From Bradyrhizobium sp. AZCC 1719 (lineage in GTDB: Bacteria > Pseudomonadota > Alphaproteobacteria > Rhizobiales > Xanthobacteraceae): a DNA stretch of 64,000 bases. The DNA is taken from assembly GCF_036924525.1 (NCBI RefSeq), contig NZ_JAZHRU010000001.1, positions 2,695,001 through 2,759,000 of the forward strand, in the 5' to 3' direction. The translations under genes and the position numbers were made by a program. This document shows positions 20,521-29,083 of the stretch, in pieces (position 1 is the first letter of the stretch; each line of letters opens with the position of its first letter). The notes below the pieces were generated by a model. The model made no database searches, was not told the DNA's origin, and saw nothing but the letters and a program-made list of their open reading frames with translations.

Positions 20521-20826
20521 ATGCAGAAAGTAATTGAATTCCGCGCCCCGAAGTCTGATGTCGCGCCGGAGCCGCTGACGACTTCGCCGCCGTCCGTCGA
20601 ACCGATATGGGCGGTGGTCGATTCATTATCCCGCACCCTCGATTGCATCAAGACCATGTGCGCGACCGAGCCGAACGGGCCGCTCCGCGACAGACTGGAG
20701 ACTGAACGGGCAAATCTGATCATTGGGCTTTTCGTCGCCCGGGTCGCCGCGATGCGGCTGTCTTCCGGCGAGGAGGTAGGCGATGCTTCAGTAAACGCGG
20801 ACTTGCCGATGGCTCGCCGCGGCTGA
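20521..20826 (+). CDS. Small protein of unknown function
   Basis: 101 residues starting MQKVIEFRAPKSDVAPEP. The Pro-rich N-terminus is probably flexible; a helical region WAVVDSLSRTLDCIKTMCA and another (RDRLETERANLIIGLFVARV) follow. No family recognised. It is convergent with the cupin gene, with 15 bases between. Confidence 0.5.
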   Translation: MQKVIEFRAPKSDVAPEPLTTSPPSVEPIWAVVDSLSRTLDCIKTMCATEPNGPLRDRLETERANLIIGLFVARVAAMRLSSGEEVGDASVNADLPMARRG

Positions 20827-20840
20827 CGGTCTCGCCCGCC

Positions 20841-21374
20841 TCATCGCGTGCCACGCTTCCACAACCGGACCAGCGGCCCGTCTTCGCCCAGCACCGGATC
20901 GGTCTTCGGCAGCTTCACTTCCGGGATCGTCTTCAGCGCCTTGGCGTGGTTCTCCGGCGTCGGGCGCGTGATCTGCATCGGCGGTCCCGGCGGATAGGCG
21001 CCGACCACGCAGAAATCGGGGCTGGCGAACACGCATTGATGCCCGGTGCCGGCGGGAAGGATCGCGACATCGCCGGGCGTGATTTCGAGCTCCTTGCCGT
21101 TGCTGCCGCCGAAGCGGACGCGGGCCCGGCCGCGGGCGACGCCGAGCGCCTCATGCACCGTGGCGTGGTAGTGCACATAGTCGTAGACGCCGTTGCGCCA
21201 CATCGCGCCCCAGCCATTGCCGCCGAACAGCGTCTCGATGGTCTTTTCCGGGTGATCGTTGGCGACATAGACCGCGCCCTTGTAAACCAGCAACGGCAGG
21301 TGATTGTTGGGCACGAGGCCGTCATCCTCGAACACGAAGGTGAGCGGCTCGACATCGGCGCTGACGATGGACAT
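20841..21374 (-). CDS. Cupin-domain protein (YjlB-like)
   Basis: 177 residues from ATG 21374. The beta-barrel cupin motif is visible as YVHYHATVHEALGVARG, with metal-ligand-type histidines, and a later strand GDVAILPAGTGHQC. This matches the YjlB-type double-stranded beta-helix proteins, whose enzyme activity, if any, is unknown. Four codons upstream another ATG is possible. A palindromic repeat lies directly upstream. Confidence 0.8.
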   Translation of the reverse strand: MSIVSADVEPLTFVFEDDGLVPNNHLPLLVYKGAVYVANDHPEKTIETLFGGNGWGAMWRNGVYDYVHYHATVHEALGVARGRARVRFGGSNGKELEITPGDVAILPAGTGHQCVFASPDFCVVGAYPPGPPMQITRPTPENHAKALKTIPEVKLPKTDPVLGEDGPLVRLWKRGTR

Positions 21375-21390
21375 GGCTTGCTCCAAGTTT

Positions 21391-21481
21391 GTAGGGTGGG
21401 CAAAGGAGCGCTAGCGACGTGCCCACCATTGCGGTGCCGCGTGCAAAATGGTGGGCACGCTTCGCTTTGCCCACCCTACAC
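21391..21481. repeat. GTAGGGTGGGCAAAG palindromic repeat
   Basis: GTAGGGTGGGCAAAG at the left end is complementary to CTTTGCCCACCCTAC at the right, with an inner CGTGCCCACCATT / AATGGTGGGCACG pair. It is a typical long intergenic hairpin of Bradyrhizobium-type genomes, between the cupin and thioesterase genes. Confidence 0.85.
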
Positions 21482-21512
21482 GATTTCCACGATTAAAACC
21501 GCCCTCCGCGCT

Positions 21513-22013
21513 TCACGTTCCCTTCGGAATCTCGAAAACCAGACACGTCGTCGTCGCATGCGCGAGCAGGCGGCCGTTGGCGTCGGTGATCCGCGCCTCG
21601 GCGGTGGCGGCGCGGCGGCCGACATTGAGCGTCTTGCCCTCGGTGCGGACAGGGCCGGTATCCTTTGTCATGCCCCTGATGAAAGAGATCTTGAATTCCA
21701 GCGTGGTGTAGCCGGTGCCGGCGGGAAGGGCGGAATGCACCGCAAGGCCCATCGCGGAATCCAAGAGGATCGCGGCATAGCCGCCATGCACCGAGCCGAT
21801 CGGATTGTAATGCCGGAAGCCGGGCACGCTGTAGAACACCACATGTCCCTTCTCGGCGGTGGAATCGAACGGCTCGACATTCTGCATGATCGGCGGCGCC
21901 GGCAACTTGCCATCGAAGATGGCGCGCACGAAGTCGAGGCCGGACATCGAGGCCATGACGTGCGTCGGTGCCACGCCATATTCGACGGTGGAGGCGGCGG
22001 GCTTAACGTGCAT
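21513..22013 (-). CDS. PaaI-family hotdog-fold thioesterase
   Basis: 166 residues with the hotdog-fold signature SVHGGYAAILLDSAMGLAVH (about 83-102), followed by FKISFIRGMTKDTGPVR. Members hydrolyse acyl-CoA thioesters, often of aromatic acids. No pathway gene lies nearby, so the substrate is open. It is downstream of carA on the same strand, separated by a palindromic repeat. Confidence 0.85.
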   Translation of the reverse strand: MHVKPAASTVEYGVAPTHVMASMSGLDFVRAIFDGKLPAPPIMQNVEPFDSTAEKGHVVFYSVPGFRHYNPIGSVHGGYAAILLDSAMGLAVHSALPAGTGYTTLEFKISFIRGMTKDTGPVRTEGKTLNVGRRAATAEARITDANGRLLAHATTTCLVFEIPKGT

Positions 22014-22088
22014 GGAAGAGTTTCCGGCAGCTCTTTATGATGATGGAAATCATATAGCGGCTTGCTTCTGCCGCCAATTCGTTTCACC

Positions 22089-22170
22089 GTCATTGCGAGC
22101 GAAGCGAAGCAATCCATTTCGCCGCTTGCGGAGGCATGGATTGCTTCGTCGCTTCGCTCCTCGCAATGAC
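22089..22170. repeat. GTCATTGCGAGC palindromic repeat
   Basis: GTCATTGCGAGCGAAGCGAAGCAATCCAT pairs with ATGGATTGCTTCGTCGCTTCGCTCCTCGCAATGAC. A long hairpin 12 bases after the carA stop codon; it could also end or stabilise the carA transcript. Confidence 0.85.
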
Positions 22171-22181
22171 GGAGGAGCGGC

Positions 22182-23372
22182 TTACGCTCGCTTCTTCTCT
22201 CGCATCAGATCCGCAAACCGCTTGAACAGGTAATGCGAGTCGCGCGGCCCCGGCGAGGCTTCCGGGTGATACTGCACGGAGAACACCGGCTTGCCCTTGA
22301 GCTCGATGCCGCAATTGGAGCCGTCGAACAGCGAGATGTGGGTCTGCATCGCGCCCTCGGGCAGCGTCGCCTGGTCGACGGCAAAACCGTGGTTCATCGA
22401 GGTAATCTCCACCTTGCCGGTGGTCTCGTCCTTGACCGGATGATTGGCGCCGTGATGGCCCTGATGCATCTTTTTGGTCTTGGCGCCGACGGCCAGGCCC
22501 AGCATCTGATGACCCAGGCAAATGCCGAAAGTCGGCGTGCCGGACTGGATCACCTGCTGAATTACGGGCACCGCATATTTGCCGGTCGCGGCCGGGTCGC
22601 CCGGGCCGTTGGAAAGAAACACGCCGTCCGGCTTCATCGCCAGAATGTCTTCGGCCGAGGTCGTCGCCGGCACCACCGTGACCTTGCAGCCTTCACCGGC
22701 CAAGAGCCGCAAAATGTTGCGCTTGATGCCGTAGTCGATCGCGACCACGTTGAACTCAGGTTCGCTCTGCCGGCCAAAGCCGTTCTGCCAGGCCCACGGC
22801 GTCTCGTCCCAGGTAAAGCGCTGTCCCGACGTCACCATCGGCACCAGATCCATGCCTTCCAGGCCGGGCCATTCGCGCGCCTCTTCCTTCAGGCCGTGCA
22901 GGTCGAACACGCCGTTCTTGGCATGCGCAATCACCGCGTTCGGCATGCCCTTGGAGCGGATCAGCGCAGTCAGCGCCCTTGTATCGATGCCCGACAGCCC
23001 GATGATGCCGCGGGCGCGCAGCCATTGATCGAGGTGCCGCGTGGCGCGGTAGTTCGAGGGATCGGTGATGGCCGTGCGCAGGATAACGCCGCGCGCGCCC
23101 GGCGTCGCCGCCATGTTCACCGTCTCGATATCCTCGTCGTTGGTGCCGACATTGCCGATATGCGGGAAGGTGAAGGTGATGAGCTGCCCGGCATAGGAGG
23201 GATCGGTGAGGATCTCCTCATAACCGGTCATCGCGGTGTTGAAGCAGACTTCGCCGACGGCGTGGCCCTCCGCGCCGAGGCCAAATCCCTCCAGCACGGT
23301 ACCATCGGCAAGCACGAGGAGCGCGGTCGGTTTATGGTCCGGCCAGGCTGAAGCGTTTTCAGATGTTGTCAT
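22182..23372 (-). CDS. carA: Carbamoyl-phosphate synthase, small (glutaminase) subunit
   Basis: It hydrolyses glutamine and channels ammonia to CarB. 396 residues. The N-terminal CarA domain includes [20 protein letters not shown]. The C-terminal class I glutamine amidotransferase has its nucleophile in FGICLGHQM (Cys285) and the His-Glu pair in YHPEASPG (His369, Glu371). All catalytic residues are present. It is divergent from yqeY and 14 kb from carB. The long hairpin just downstream may mark the transcript end. Confidence 0.97.
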   Translation of the reverse strand: MTTSENASAWPDHKPTALLVLADGTVLEGFGLGAEGHAVGEVCFNTAMTGYEEILTDPSYAGQLITFTFPHIGNVGTNDEDIETVNMAATPGARGVILRTAITDPSNYRATRHLDQWLRARGIIGLSGIDTRALTALIRSKGMPNAVIAHAKNGVFDLHGLKEEAREWPGLEGMDLVPMVTSGQRFTWDETPWAWQNGFGRQSEPEFNVVAIDYGIKRNILRLLAGEGCKVTVVPATTSAEDILAMKPDGVFLSNGPGDPAATGKYAVPVIQQVIQSGTPTFGICLGHQMLGLAVGAKTKKMHQGHHGANHPVKDETTGKVEITSMNHGFAVDQATLPEGAMQTHISLFDGSNCGIELKGKPVFSVQYHPEASPGPRDSHYLFKRFADLMREKKRA

Positions 23373-23644
23373 GAGCGCACTTCATAGTCGCAAGCACCCC
23401 CGCGCGTCAAAGCCGGAAGGCCAAGAAAAGCCGAAGCAAACCGGCTATTCACATGCGTTTGCCGCATATTTGACATCCGGTTCTATGGACTTGAGCCGGA
23501 TTTTCCGGTTTTTCACCAAATCCGGTCGAATCTGGAACCGGCAGGGCAATTCGACTGCCGATCCTGCTCGTTCCCGTCCTATATAGGTGGAATCGTTACA
23601 TAACCCGGCATCTTTCCGGCGGCACCATTCTTAGTGAGGCAACC
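23373..23644. promoter_or_regulatory. Divergent promoter region between carA and yqeY
   Basis: A 272-base intergenic region with genes facing outward. It contains the imperfect inverted words CCGGATTTTCCGG and ACCAAATCCGGT near 23498-23525. No convincing -35/-10 pair was identified. An A- and T-richer stretch around 23455-23475 could host promoter elements. Confidence 0.4.
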
Positions 23645-24100
23645 ATGCTGCGCGACGACATCAACAATGCGGTCAAGGACGCCATGAGGGCGAAGGACGA
23701 GCGCAAGCTCTCCACGCTGCGCATGGTCAATTCGACCATCAAGAACGCCGACATCGACGCGCGCGGGCAGGGCAAGCCGCCGCTCTCCGACGCCGACCTG
23801 CTCGGCCTGTTGCAGAAGATGATCAAGCAGCGTCAGGAATCGGTCGAACTCTACGACAAGGGCGGCCGCGCCGAGCTTGCCGCGCAGGAGCGCGAGGAGA
23901 TCGCAGTGATCTCTGCCTATCTGCCGAAGCAGATGTCGGACGACGAGGTGAAGGCCGCGATCTCGGCCGCGATCACCGAGACCGGCGCCGCCGGCATGAA
24001 GGACATGGGCAAGGTGATCGGCGTGCTGCGTGCGAAATTCGCCGGGCAGATGGATTTCGGCAAGGCCAGCGGCATGGTGAAGGCGGCGCTGTCAGGATAA
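23645..24100 (+). CDS. yqeY: GatB/YqeY-domain protein
   Basis: 151 residues, entirely the YqeY family: MLRDDINNAVKDAMRAKD at the start, then STLRMVNSTIKNADIDARG, and a C-terminal part with MKDMGKVIGVLRAKFAG as in the tail of GatB. A role linked to tRNA amidation is assumed from the GatB relationship but is not proven. In many Rhizobiales this gene lies next to dnaG and rpoD; here 14.5 kb of other genes separate them. Confidence 0.92.
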   Translation: MLRDDINNAVKDAMRAKDERKLSTLRMVNSTIKNADIDARGQGKPPLSDADLLGLLQKMIKQRQESVELYDKGGRAELAAQEREEIAVISAYLPKQMSDDEVKAAISAAITETGAAGMKDMGKVIGVLRAKFAGQMDFGKASGMVKAALSG

Positions 24101-24191
24101 ATTTTTTACGCTCGGGAACCTTCGTGCTGATGAAACATCGTTTGAGTCAAACTCGGAGCGATGAAGTAGCGCAACGCGAGCGGAGGAAGGC

Positions 24192-25718
24192 ATGGCTGAC
24201 CAGCAAGCTCTGCCCGCCGGTCCCGATCTGTCAAAGGGCATAGCCCCGTCCGAATTCCCAGGCCAGATGTTGCTCGGCCATGTCGGCGACGATGAAGTGC
24301 TGCTGGTGCGTTCGGGCTCGGACCTCTTCGCGATCGGCGCCCATTGCACCCATTATCACGGGCCGCTTGCCGAAGGTCTCGTGACTGGCCAGGGAATCCG
24401 CTGCCCCTGGCACCACGCCTGTTTCGACTTGCGCACCGGCGAGGCGATCCGGGCGCCGGCGCTCAGTCCGGTTGCGGTCTGGAAGGTCGAGCAGCAAGAC
24501 GGTCGCATCTTCGTTCGGGAGAAGCTTGAGCAGCCCAAGCCGCAAGTGAAGGGCGCCGTCGATGCGCCCGGCCGTATCGTGATCGTCGGCGGTGGCGCGG
24601 CGGGCTTTGCCGCAGCCGAGATGCTGCGGCGGCAGGATTATCGCGGCAGCATCGTGATGCTGAGCCATGAGGCGGCGGCACCGGTAGACCGGCCGAACCT
24701 GTCAAAAGACTATCTCGCCGGCAGCGCGCCGGAGGACTGGGTGCCGTTGCGGCCGGATGATTTCTACGCCGAGGCGAAGATCGACCTGCGGCTCAACACC
24801 GAGGTCACGTCAATCGATCCCAACGCGCGCCATGTCGTCACATCAGGCGGCGAGACCATCCCCTACGACCGCTTGCTGCTGGCGACCGGCGCGGAGCCGG
24901 TGCGCCTGCCGATACCGGGCGCAGATCAGCCACACGTCCACGTGCTGCGCTCGCTGACCGATTCCCGCGCCATCATTGCATTGGCCAGTGGCGCGTGGCG
25001 CGCCGTCGTGATCGGCGCCAGCTTCATCGGGCTCGAGGTCGCGGCGTCGCTGCGCGCCAGAAATATCGAGGTTCATGTCGTAGGCCTCGAGCAGCGGCCG
25101 ATGGAGCGCGTGCTGGGGCCAGAGCTGGGCGACTTCGTTCGTGCCCTGCATGAAGAGCACGGCGTCATCTTCCATCTCGGCGACACCGTAACCGGGATCG
25201 ACGGCAAACGCGCGATGCTGAAAAGCGGCGGCGCGATCGACGCCGATATCGTGGTGGTCGGCGTCGGCGTGCGTCCGCGCCTTGAATTGGCCGAGCAGGC
25301 CGGGCTGGCGATCGATCGCGGCGTCACCGTCAATGCCTATCTGGAAACCAGCGTCCCCGGCATCTATGCCGCGGGCGACATTGCGCGCTGGCCCGATCCG
25401 CATTCCCTTGAGACCATTCGTGTCGAACATTGGGTGGTGGCCGAGCGTCAGGGCCAGACCGCCGCGCGAAACATGCTCGGGCAACGCGAGCCGTTCCATG
25501 CGGTGCCGTTTTTCTGGAGCCAACACTACGATGTGCCGATCAATTATGTCGGTTACGCCGAGAAGTGGGACGAAATCACCGTCGACGGCGACATCCCGGG
25601 CAAGGATTGCCTGCTGCACTACAGGCGCAACGGCCGCGTGCTCGCCGTCGCCTCGATCTATCGGGACCTCGCAAGCCTCGAGGCAGAGCTTGCGATGGAG
25701 AAGGCGCGGGCGCCTTAA
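24192..25718 (+). CDS. FAD-dependent oxidoreductase fused to a Rieske domain (AIFM3-like)
   Basis: 508 residues. The N-terminal Rieske [2Fe-2S] domain has Cys52-x-His54 and Cys71-x2-His74. A linker leads to a pyridine-nucleotide-disulfide reductase part with IVIVGGGAAGFAAAEML (about 133-149), a second dinucleotide motif VVIGASFIGLEVAASL and the FAD motif IYAAGDIARW. It likely passes electrons from NAD(P)H through FAD to an acceptor. Fusions of this type resemble eukaryotic AIFM3. The ATG is preceded by GCGAGCGGAGGAAGGC, a good ribosome-binding site. No partner oxygenase lies next to it. Confidence 0.9.
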   Translation: MADQQALPAGPDLSKGIAPSEFPGQMLLGHVGDDEVLLVRSGSDLFAIGAHCTHYHGPLAEGLVTGQGIRCPWHHACFDLRTGEAIRAPALSPVAVWKVEQQDGRIFVREKLEQPKPQVKGAVDAPGRIVIVGGGAAGFAAAEMLRRQDYRGSIVMLSHEAAAPVDRPNLSKDYLAGSAPEDWVPLRPDDFYAEAKIDLRLNTEVTSIDPNARHVVTSGGETIPYDRLLLATGAEPVRLPIPGADQPHVHVLRSLTDSRAIIALASGAWRAVVIGASFIGLEVAASLRARNIEVHVVGLEQRPMERVLGPELGDFVRALHEEHGVIFHLGDTVTGIDGKRAMLKSGGAIDADIVVVGVGVRPRLELAEQAGLAIDRGVTVNAYLETSVPGIYAAGDIARWPDPHSLETIRVEHWVVAERQGQTAARNMLGQREPFHAVPFFWSQHYDVPINYVGYAEKWDEITVDGDIPGKDCLLHYRRNGRVLAVASIYRDLASLEAELAMEKARAP

Positions 25719-25743
25719 GTCAGGCCACCAAAAGGTAGCCCCA

Positions 25744-25858
25744 CGTCATGCCCGGGCTTGTCCCGGGCATCCACGTCTTTAGAATTGTCGCCAAGCAAGA
25801 AGACGTGGATGGCCGGGACTTTCGATGCGAAGACGCGCTTTTTTGCCTGGCTATGACG
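25744..25858. repeat. GTCATGCCCGGGC palindromic repeat, copy 1 (degenerate right arm)
   Basis: CGTCATGCCCGGGCTTGTCC then CCACGTCTT at the left; AAGACGTGGATGGCCGGGAC, then a diverged stretch and TATGACG at the right. A better preserved copy lies at 47957-48046. Confidence 0.75.
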
Positions 25859-25877
25859 AGAGGAAACGACCAAGGCC

Positions 25878-27488
25878 ATGCTCACCGAAGCCTCAACCTA
25901 CGACGAGCTCTACCGCAACTTCCGCTGGGCCATTCCCGCTCGCTTCAACATGGCTACCGCGTGCTGCGATCGCCATGCCGATGGCTCAGGCCGGTTGGCG
26001 CTGATCTATGTGGACGAGGGCGGCGCCACGACGCGCACATCCTTCGACGAGGTCGCGGAGCAGTCGCGCCGTTTTGCCAATGTGCTGAAAGCCGACGGCC
26101 TGTCGCGCGGCGACCGCGTGGCGGTGTTCCTGTCGCAGTCTCTCGAACTACCGATCGCGCATTTCGCCGCGTTTCGCTCGGGCATGATCTCGATCCCGCT
26201 GTTCGCGCTGTTCGGCGAGGACGCGCTGGAGTTCCGCCTGTCGAATTCCGAGGCGAAAGCCCTCGTCACCGACGAGGCCGGTTGGGAGAAATTAGCGAAA
26301 ATACGCGATCGTCTTCCTGACCTAAAGAACGTCTACGTCATCGGCGACCGCGCGCCTGCCGGCACAAAGCCGTTCTGGTCCTCGCTCAAGGCCGCGTCGC
26401 CGGAGTTCGCCACCGTCGACACCGCAGCCGATGATCCCGCCTTGATCATCTACACCTCCGGCACCACAGGCAATCCGAAGGGCGCGCTGCACGCGCATCG
26501 CGTGGTGCTCGGCCATCTGCCGAATGTCGAGATGTGCCACAACTTCCTGCCGCGGCCCGGCGACCTGATGTGGACACCGGCCGACTGGGCCTGGATCGGC
26601 GGGCTGATCAACGGCCTGCTGGCGTTCTGGTATCACGGCATTCCCCTGGTCGGCCATCGCGCGCGCAAGTTCGAGCCGCAGGCAGCGATGGCGATGATGG
26701 CCGAGCTTGGCATCCGCAACACGTTCCTGCCGCCGACCGCGCTGAAACTGATGCGGCAGGCCGGCGTGAAAAATTCCGGCGTAAAGCTGCGCAGCATTTT
26801 TACCGGCGGTGAATCGCTCGGCGGCGAATTGCTCGGCTGGGTGCGCGAAACCTTTGGCATCGACGCGCATGAAGTATTCGGCCAGACCGAATGCAACCTC
26901 GTGATCGGCAGCAATTCGAACCTGTTTCCGATCCGCCCCGGCGCGATGGGCAAGGCGACACCCGGATTCGACGTCCGCATCGTCAATGATCGCGGCGAGG
27001 AATTGCGTAAGGGTGAGCGCGGCATCATCGGCGTGCGCCAGCCCTGCCCATGCACCATGCTTGAATACTGGAAGAATCCGGAAGCGACCGCGAAGAAATA
27101 CGCCGGCGAATTTTTGCTGACCGGCGATCTCGGCGTGCAGGATGAGGACGGCTATTTCTGGTACGTCAGCCGCGAGGACGACGTGATTACCACCGCCGGC
27201 TATCGCGTCGGCCCGTCTGAGATCGAACATACGCTGATGAAGCATCCGGCGGTGGCGATGTCGGCGGTGGTCGGCATACCCGATCCGATCCGCACTGAAT
27301 CCATCAAGGCCTGGATCGTGCTGCGCCCGGGCTTTGCCGCGAGCGATGAACTGGCGCGCGAGATCCAGGAGTTCGTGAAAGTGCAGCTCGCCGCCCACGA
27401 ATACCCGCGCTTCGTGCAGTTCGCCGACACGCTGCCGATGACTGCGACGGGCAAGGTGCTGCGGCGCGAGTTGCGGGCGCTGGGGTAG
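25878..27488 (+). CDS. Acyl-CoA synthetase (AMP-forming, medium-chain type)
   Basis: 536 residues of the adenylate-forming superfamily. The ATP-binding P-loop is IYTSGTTGNPKG (191-202), further motifs are the GQTECNLVIGSNS region and LTGDLGVQDEDGYFWYVSR, and the catalytic lysine lies in MTATGKVLRREL near the C-terminus. The overall pattern (TPADWAWIGGLINGLL, acetyl-CoA-synthetase-like core) fits medium-chain or related acyl-CoA ligases. The carboxylic acid used is unknown. A MarR regulator follows 33 bases later on the same strand and may control it. Confidence 0.9.
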   Translation: MLTEASTYDELYRNFRWAIPARFNMATACCDRHADGSGRLALIYVDEGGATTRTSFDEVAEQSRRFANVLKADGLSRGDRVAVFLSQSLELPIAHFAAFRSGMISIPLFALFGEDALEFRLSNSEAKALVTDEAGWEKLAKIRDRLPDLKNVYVIGDRAPAGTKPFWSSLKAASPEFATVDTAADDPALIIYTSGTTGNPKGALHAHRVVLGHLPNVEMCHNFLPRPGDLMWTPADWAWIGGLINGLLAFWYHGIPLVGHRARKFEPQAAMAMMAELGIRNTFLPPTALKLMRQAGVKNSGVKLRSIFTGGESLGGELLGWVRETFGIDAHEVFGQTECNLVIGSNSNLFPIRPGAMGKATPGFDVRIVNDRGEELRKGERGIIGVRQPCPCTMLEYWKNPEATAKKYAGEFLLTGDLGVQDEDGYFWYVSREDDVITTAGYRVGPSEIEHTLMKHPAVAMSAVVGIPDPIRTESIKAWIVLRPGFAASDELAREIQEFVKVQLAAHEYPRFVQFADTLPMTATGKVLRRELRALG

Positions 27489-27521
27489 ATTCTTTTTCTG
27501 TCAATTCGACGCGGTAGGTAC

Positions 27522-27992
27522 ATGCAAAAAAATACTTCTCACGCCGCGGGCCTGCACCGCGCCTCGCTCGGGAAGCTCCACGATTTGGATGCGGCGCTGG
27601 AGCTCATGTATTACGGCTGGCGTGGCATGACGCTCTCGGCCGACCAGTATCTCGCCACGGTCGGCCTCTCACGTCCGCACCATCGTATTCTCTACGTGGT
27701 TGCGCGACAGCCTGACATCTCGATCGGCGCGCTGGTCGAGATCCTCGGCATATCCAAGCAAGCCGTGAACCGGCCGCTAAACCTGTTGCTGCAGCGTAAA
27801 CTCCTGACATCGAAGCGGTCGCCCGAGCAGCATCGCTCCAAATTGCTGCGGCTGACGGAAGCAGGAAAGCGCATTGAGCAACGAGCATCGGGCCATGAGC
27901 GCAAGGTTCTGCGCGAGGCGTTCGATCGTGTCGGCCCGCCCGGCGCTGCCGCCTGGATGGCCGTCATGGGGGCCATTGCCGACAACAACTGA
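27522..27992 (+). CDS. MarR-family transcriptional regulator
   Basis: 156 residues with the MarR winged helix: MTLSADQYLATVGLSRPHHR, then ISIGALVEILGISKQAVNRP (recognition helix) and a basic wing LTSKRSPEQHRSK. It follows the acyl-CoA synthetase gene closely, and a perfect 11-bp inverted repeat starts 7 bases after its stop codon, a likely operator for itself or for the next genes. The ligand is unknown; aromatic or acyl compounds are typical of the family. Confidence 0.9.
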   Translation: MQKNTSHAAGLHRASLGKLHDLDAALELMYYGWRGMTLSADQYLATVGLSRPHHRILYVVARQPDISIGALVEILGISKQAVNRPLNLLLQRKLLTSKRSPEQHRSKLLRLTEAGKRIEQRASGHERKVLREAFDRVGPPGAAAWMAVMGAIADNN

Positions 27993-27998
27993 CAATCT

Positions 27999-28025
27999 TC
28001 TAACGTCAATATAGTTGACGTTAGA
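27999..28025. promoter_or_regulatory. Perfect inverted repeat, probable MarR operator
   Basis: TCTAACGTCAA and TTGACGTTAGA form a perfect 11-bp inverted repeat around the 5-base spacer TATAG. TTGACG in the right arm could be a -35 hexamer for the downstream SnoaL-like gene, so a bound dimer would block the promoter. This assignment is inference from position and symmetry. Confidence 0.65.
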
Positions 28026-28072
28026 GCCGCGCTGTGTCATCTCTTCCTGGCAGTTGCACCGAGGGCACGAGC

Positions 28073-28441
28073 ATGAGCGAACAGGCAATGGACCGCGCGG
28101 CGGCCGGACGCTTTGTCGAGGCGTGGTGCGCGAACTGGCGCAAGGTCGATATCGATGCGGTCGTTTCGCACTTCGCCGAAAACGCCGAGATGCGCAGCCC
28201 GTTGGCGCTCAAATTGACGGAGTCCCCGGTAGTCGCCGGCGCCGAGAACATCCGCGCCTACTGGCAGAGAGCCTACGGCGGCATCAAGAGCGCAGACCTG
28301 AAAATCCTGAACTGGAGCTGGGACGACACGATCGCGCGCCTGACGGTGTGGTGGCAACTGGGCGATAGCCGCGCCAGCGAGTTCATGGACTTCGACAAAG
28401 CCGGCCGTGTGATGCGCAGCGAGGCCTTCTACGGAAAGTAG
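28073..28441 (+). CDS. SnoaL-like/NTF2-fold protein
   Basis: 122 residues from ATG 28073 (MSEQAMDRAA), chosen over an ATG 13 codons upstream because GAGGG lies just before it. The NTF2-like pattern is FVEAWCANWRKVDIDAVVSH followed by a central ENIRAYWQRAYGGI helix and C-terminal strands. Such proteins bind or isomerise small hydrophobic molecules; the substrate is unknown. It starts a two-gene unit with the next gene (2 bases between). Confidence 0.75.
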   Translation: MSEQAMDRAAAGRFVEAWCANWRKVDIDAVVSHFAENAEMRSPLALKLTESPVVAGAENIRAYWQRAYGGIKSADLKILNWSWDDTIARLTVWWQLGDSRASEFMDFDKAGRVMRSEAFYGK

Positions 28442-28443
28442 TC

Positions 28444-28887
28444 ATGCGATTTTCGGATTTTGTTCTGCTCCTTAACGCGCTCTGGTTCGGCGCCGCATTC
28501 ATGCAGTTCAGCATCGCGCAGGGCAATACGCTGAAGATACTGGTGCCCCGGGAGGAGCGTGGCAATCCAATCGCGCCGACCTTGTCGGCCAGCGTGGCAT
28601 TTCTGGGCGCGATCAATCTGCCGATCGGCCTCCTGTCGTTGTATCTCCTGGTGTTCCGGCCGCCCTTCTTTCAGGCGTACGACGCGCAGCTTGCGTTATT
28701 CCTGTTCTTTGCCGCGTGTCATTTCAGCCAGTTCGCCTACAACCTCCCGGTCCTGATGCGCGGCGGACGGGTCGGGGTGGCGTATTGGCCCGTGTTGAGG
28801 GGCCCGATGCTTCGGATTTTTGCCATCGATGCGATACTGTTCGTGGTGAATCTTGTCGTCTCCCTGCTGCTCATGTCCCGGTCCTGA
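28444..28887 (+). CDS. Four-helix membrane protein of unknown function
   Basis: 147 residues with hydrophobic segments at about 5-25, 50-72, 80-100 and 122-145. No family recognised. It begins 2 bases after the SnoaL-like gene, so the two are probably cotranslated and under the same control, possibly the palindrome at 27999-28025. Confidence 0.7.
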   Translation: MRFSDFVLLLNALWFGAAFMQFSIAQGNTLKILVPREERGNPIAPTLSASVAFLGAINLPIGLLSLYLLVFRPPFFQAYDAQLALFLFFAACHFSQFAYNLPVLMRGGRVGVAYWPVLRGPMLRIFAIDAILFVVNLVVSLLLMSRS

Positions 28888-29042
28888 CAAGCGCAATTCC
28901 GGTGTACCGGCCGCTGCAGAGTGGCGCAGGAAGCCACCTGCGCGGCGGTGACGTCATCCGGGCAGGCTTGACCAGGATCAATACGCTGTCCGTATACGCC
29001 GGCTGCAATGCCCGCATCATGAGGGCGGAAGCTTAACCCTCG

Positions 29043-29070
29043 CCGTCGTCCCTGCGAACAGGGACGACGG
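29043..29070. terminator. Hairpin between convergent genes
   Basis: CCGTCGTCCCTG-CGAA-CAGGGACGACGG is a perfect 12-bp stem with a stable tetraloop. It lacks a T-run, so factor-assisted termination or a repeat remnant is possible. It separates the plus-strand membrane protein gene from the minus-strand histidine kinase. Confidence 0.6.
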
Positions 29071-29083
29071 TGGGGATAACCCG

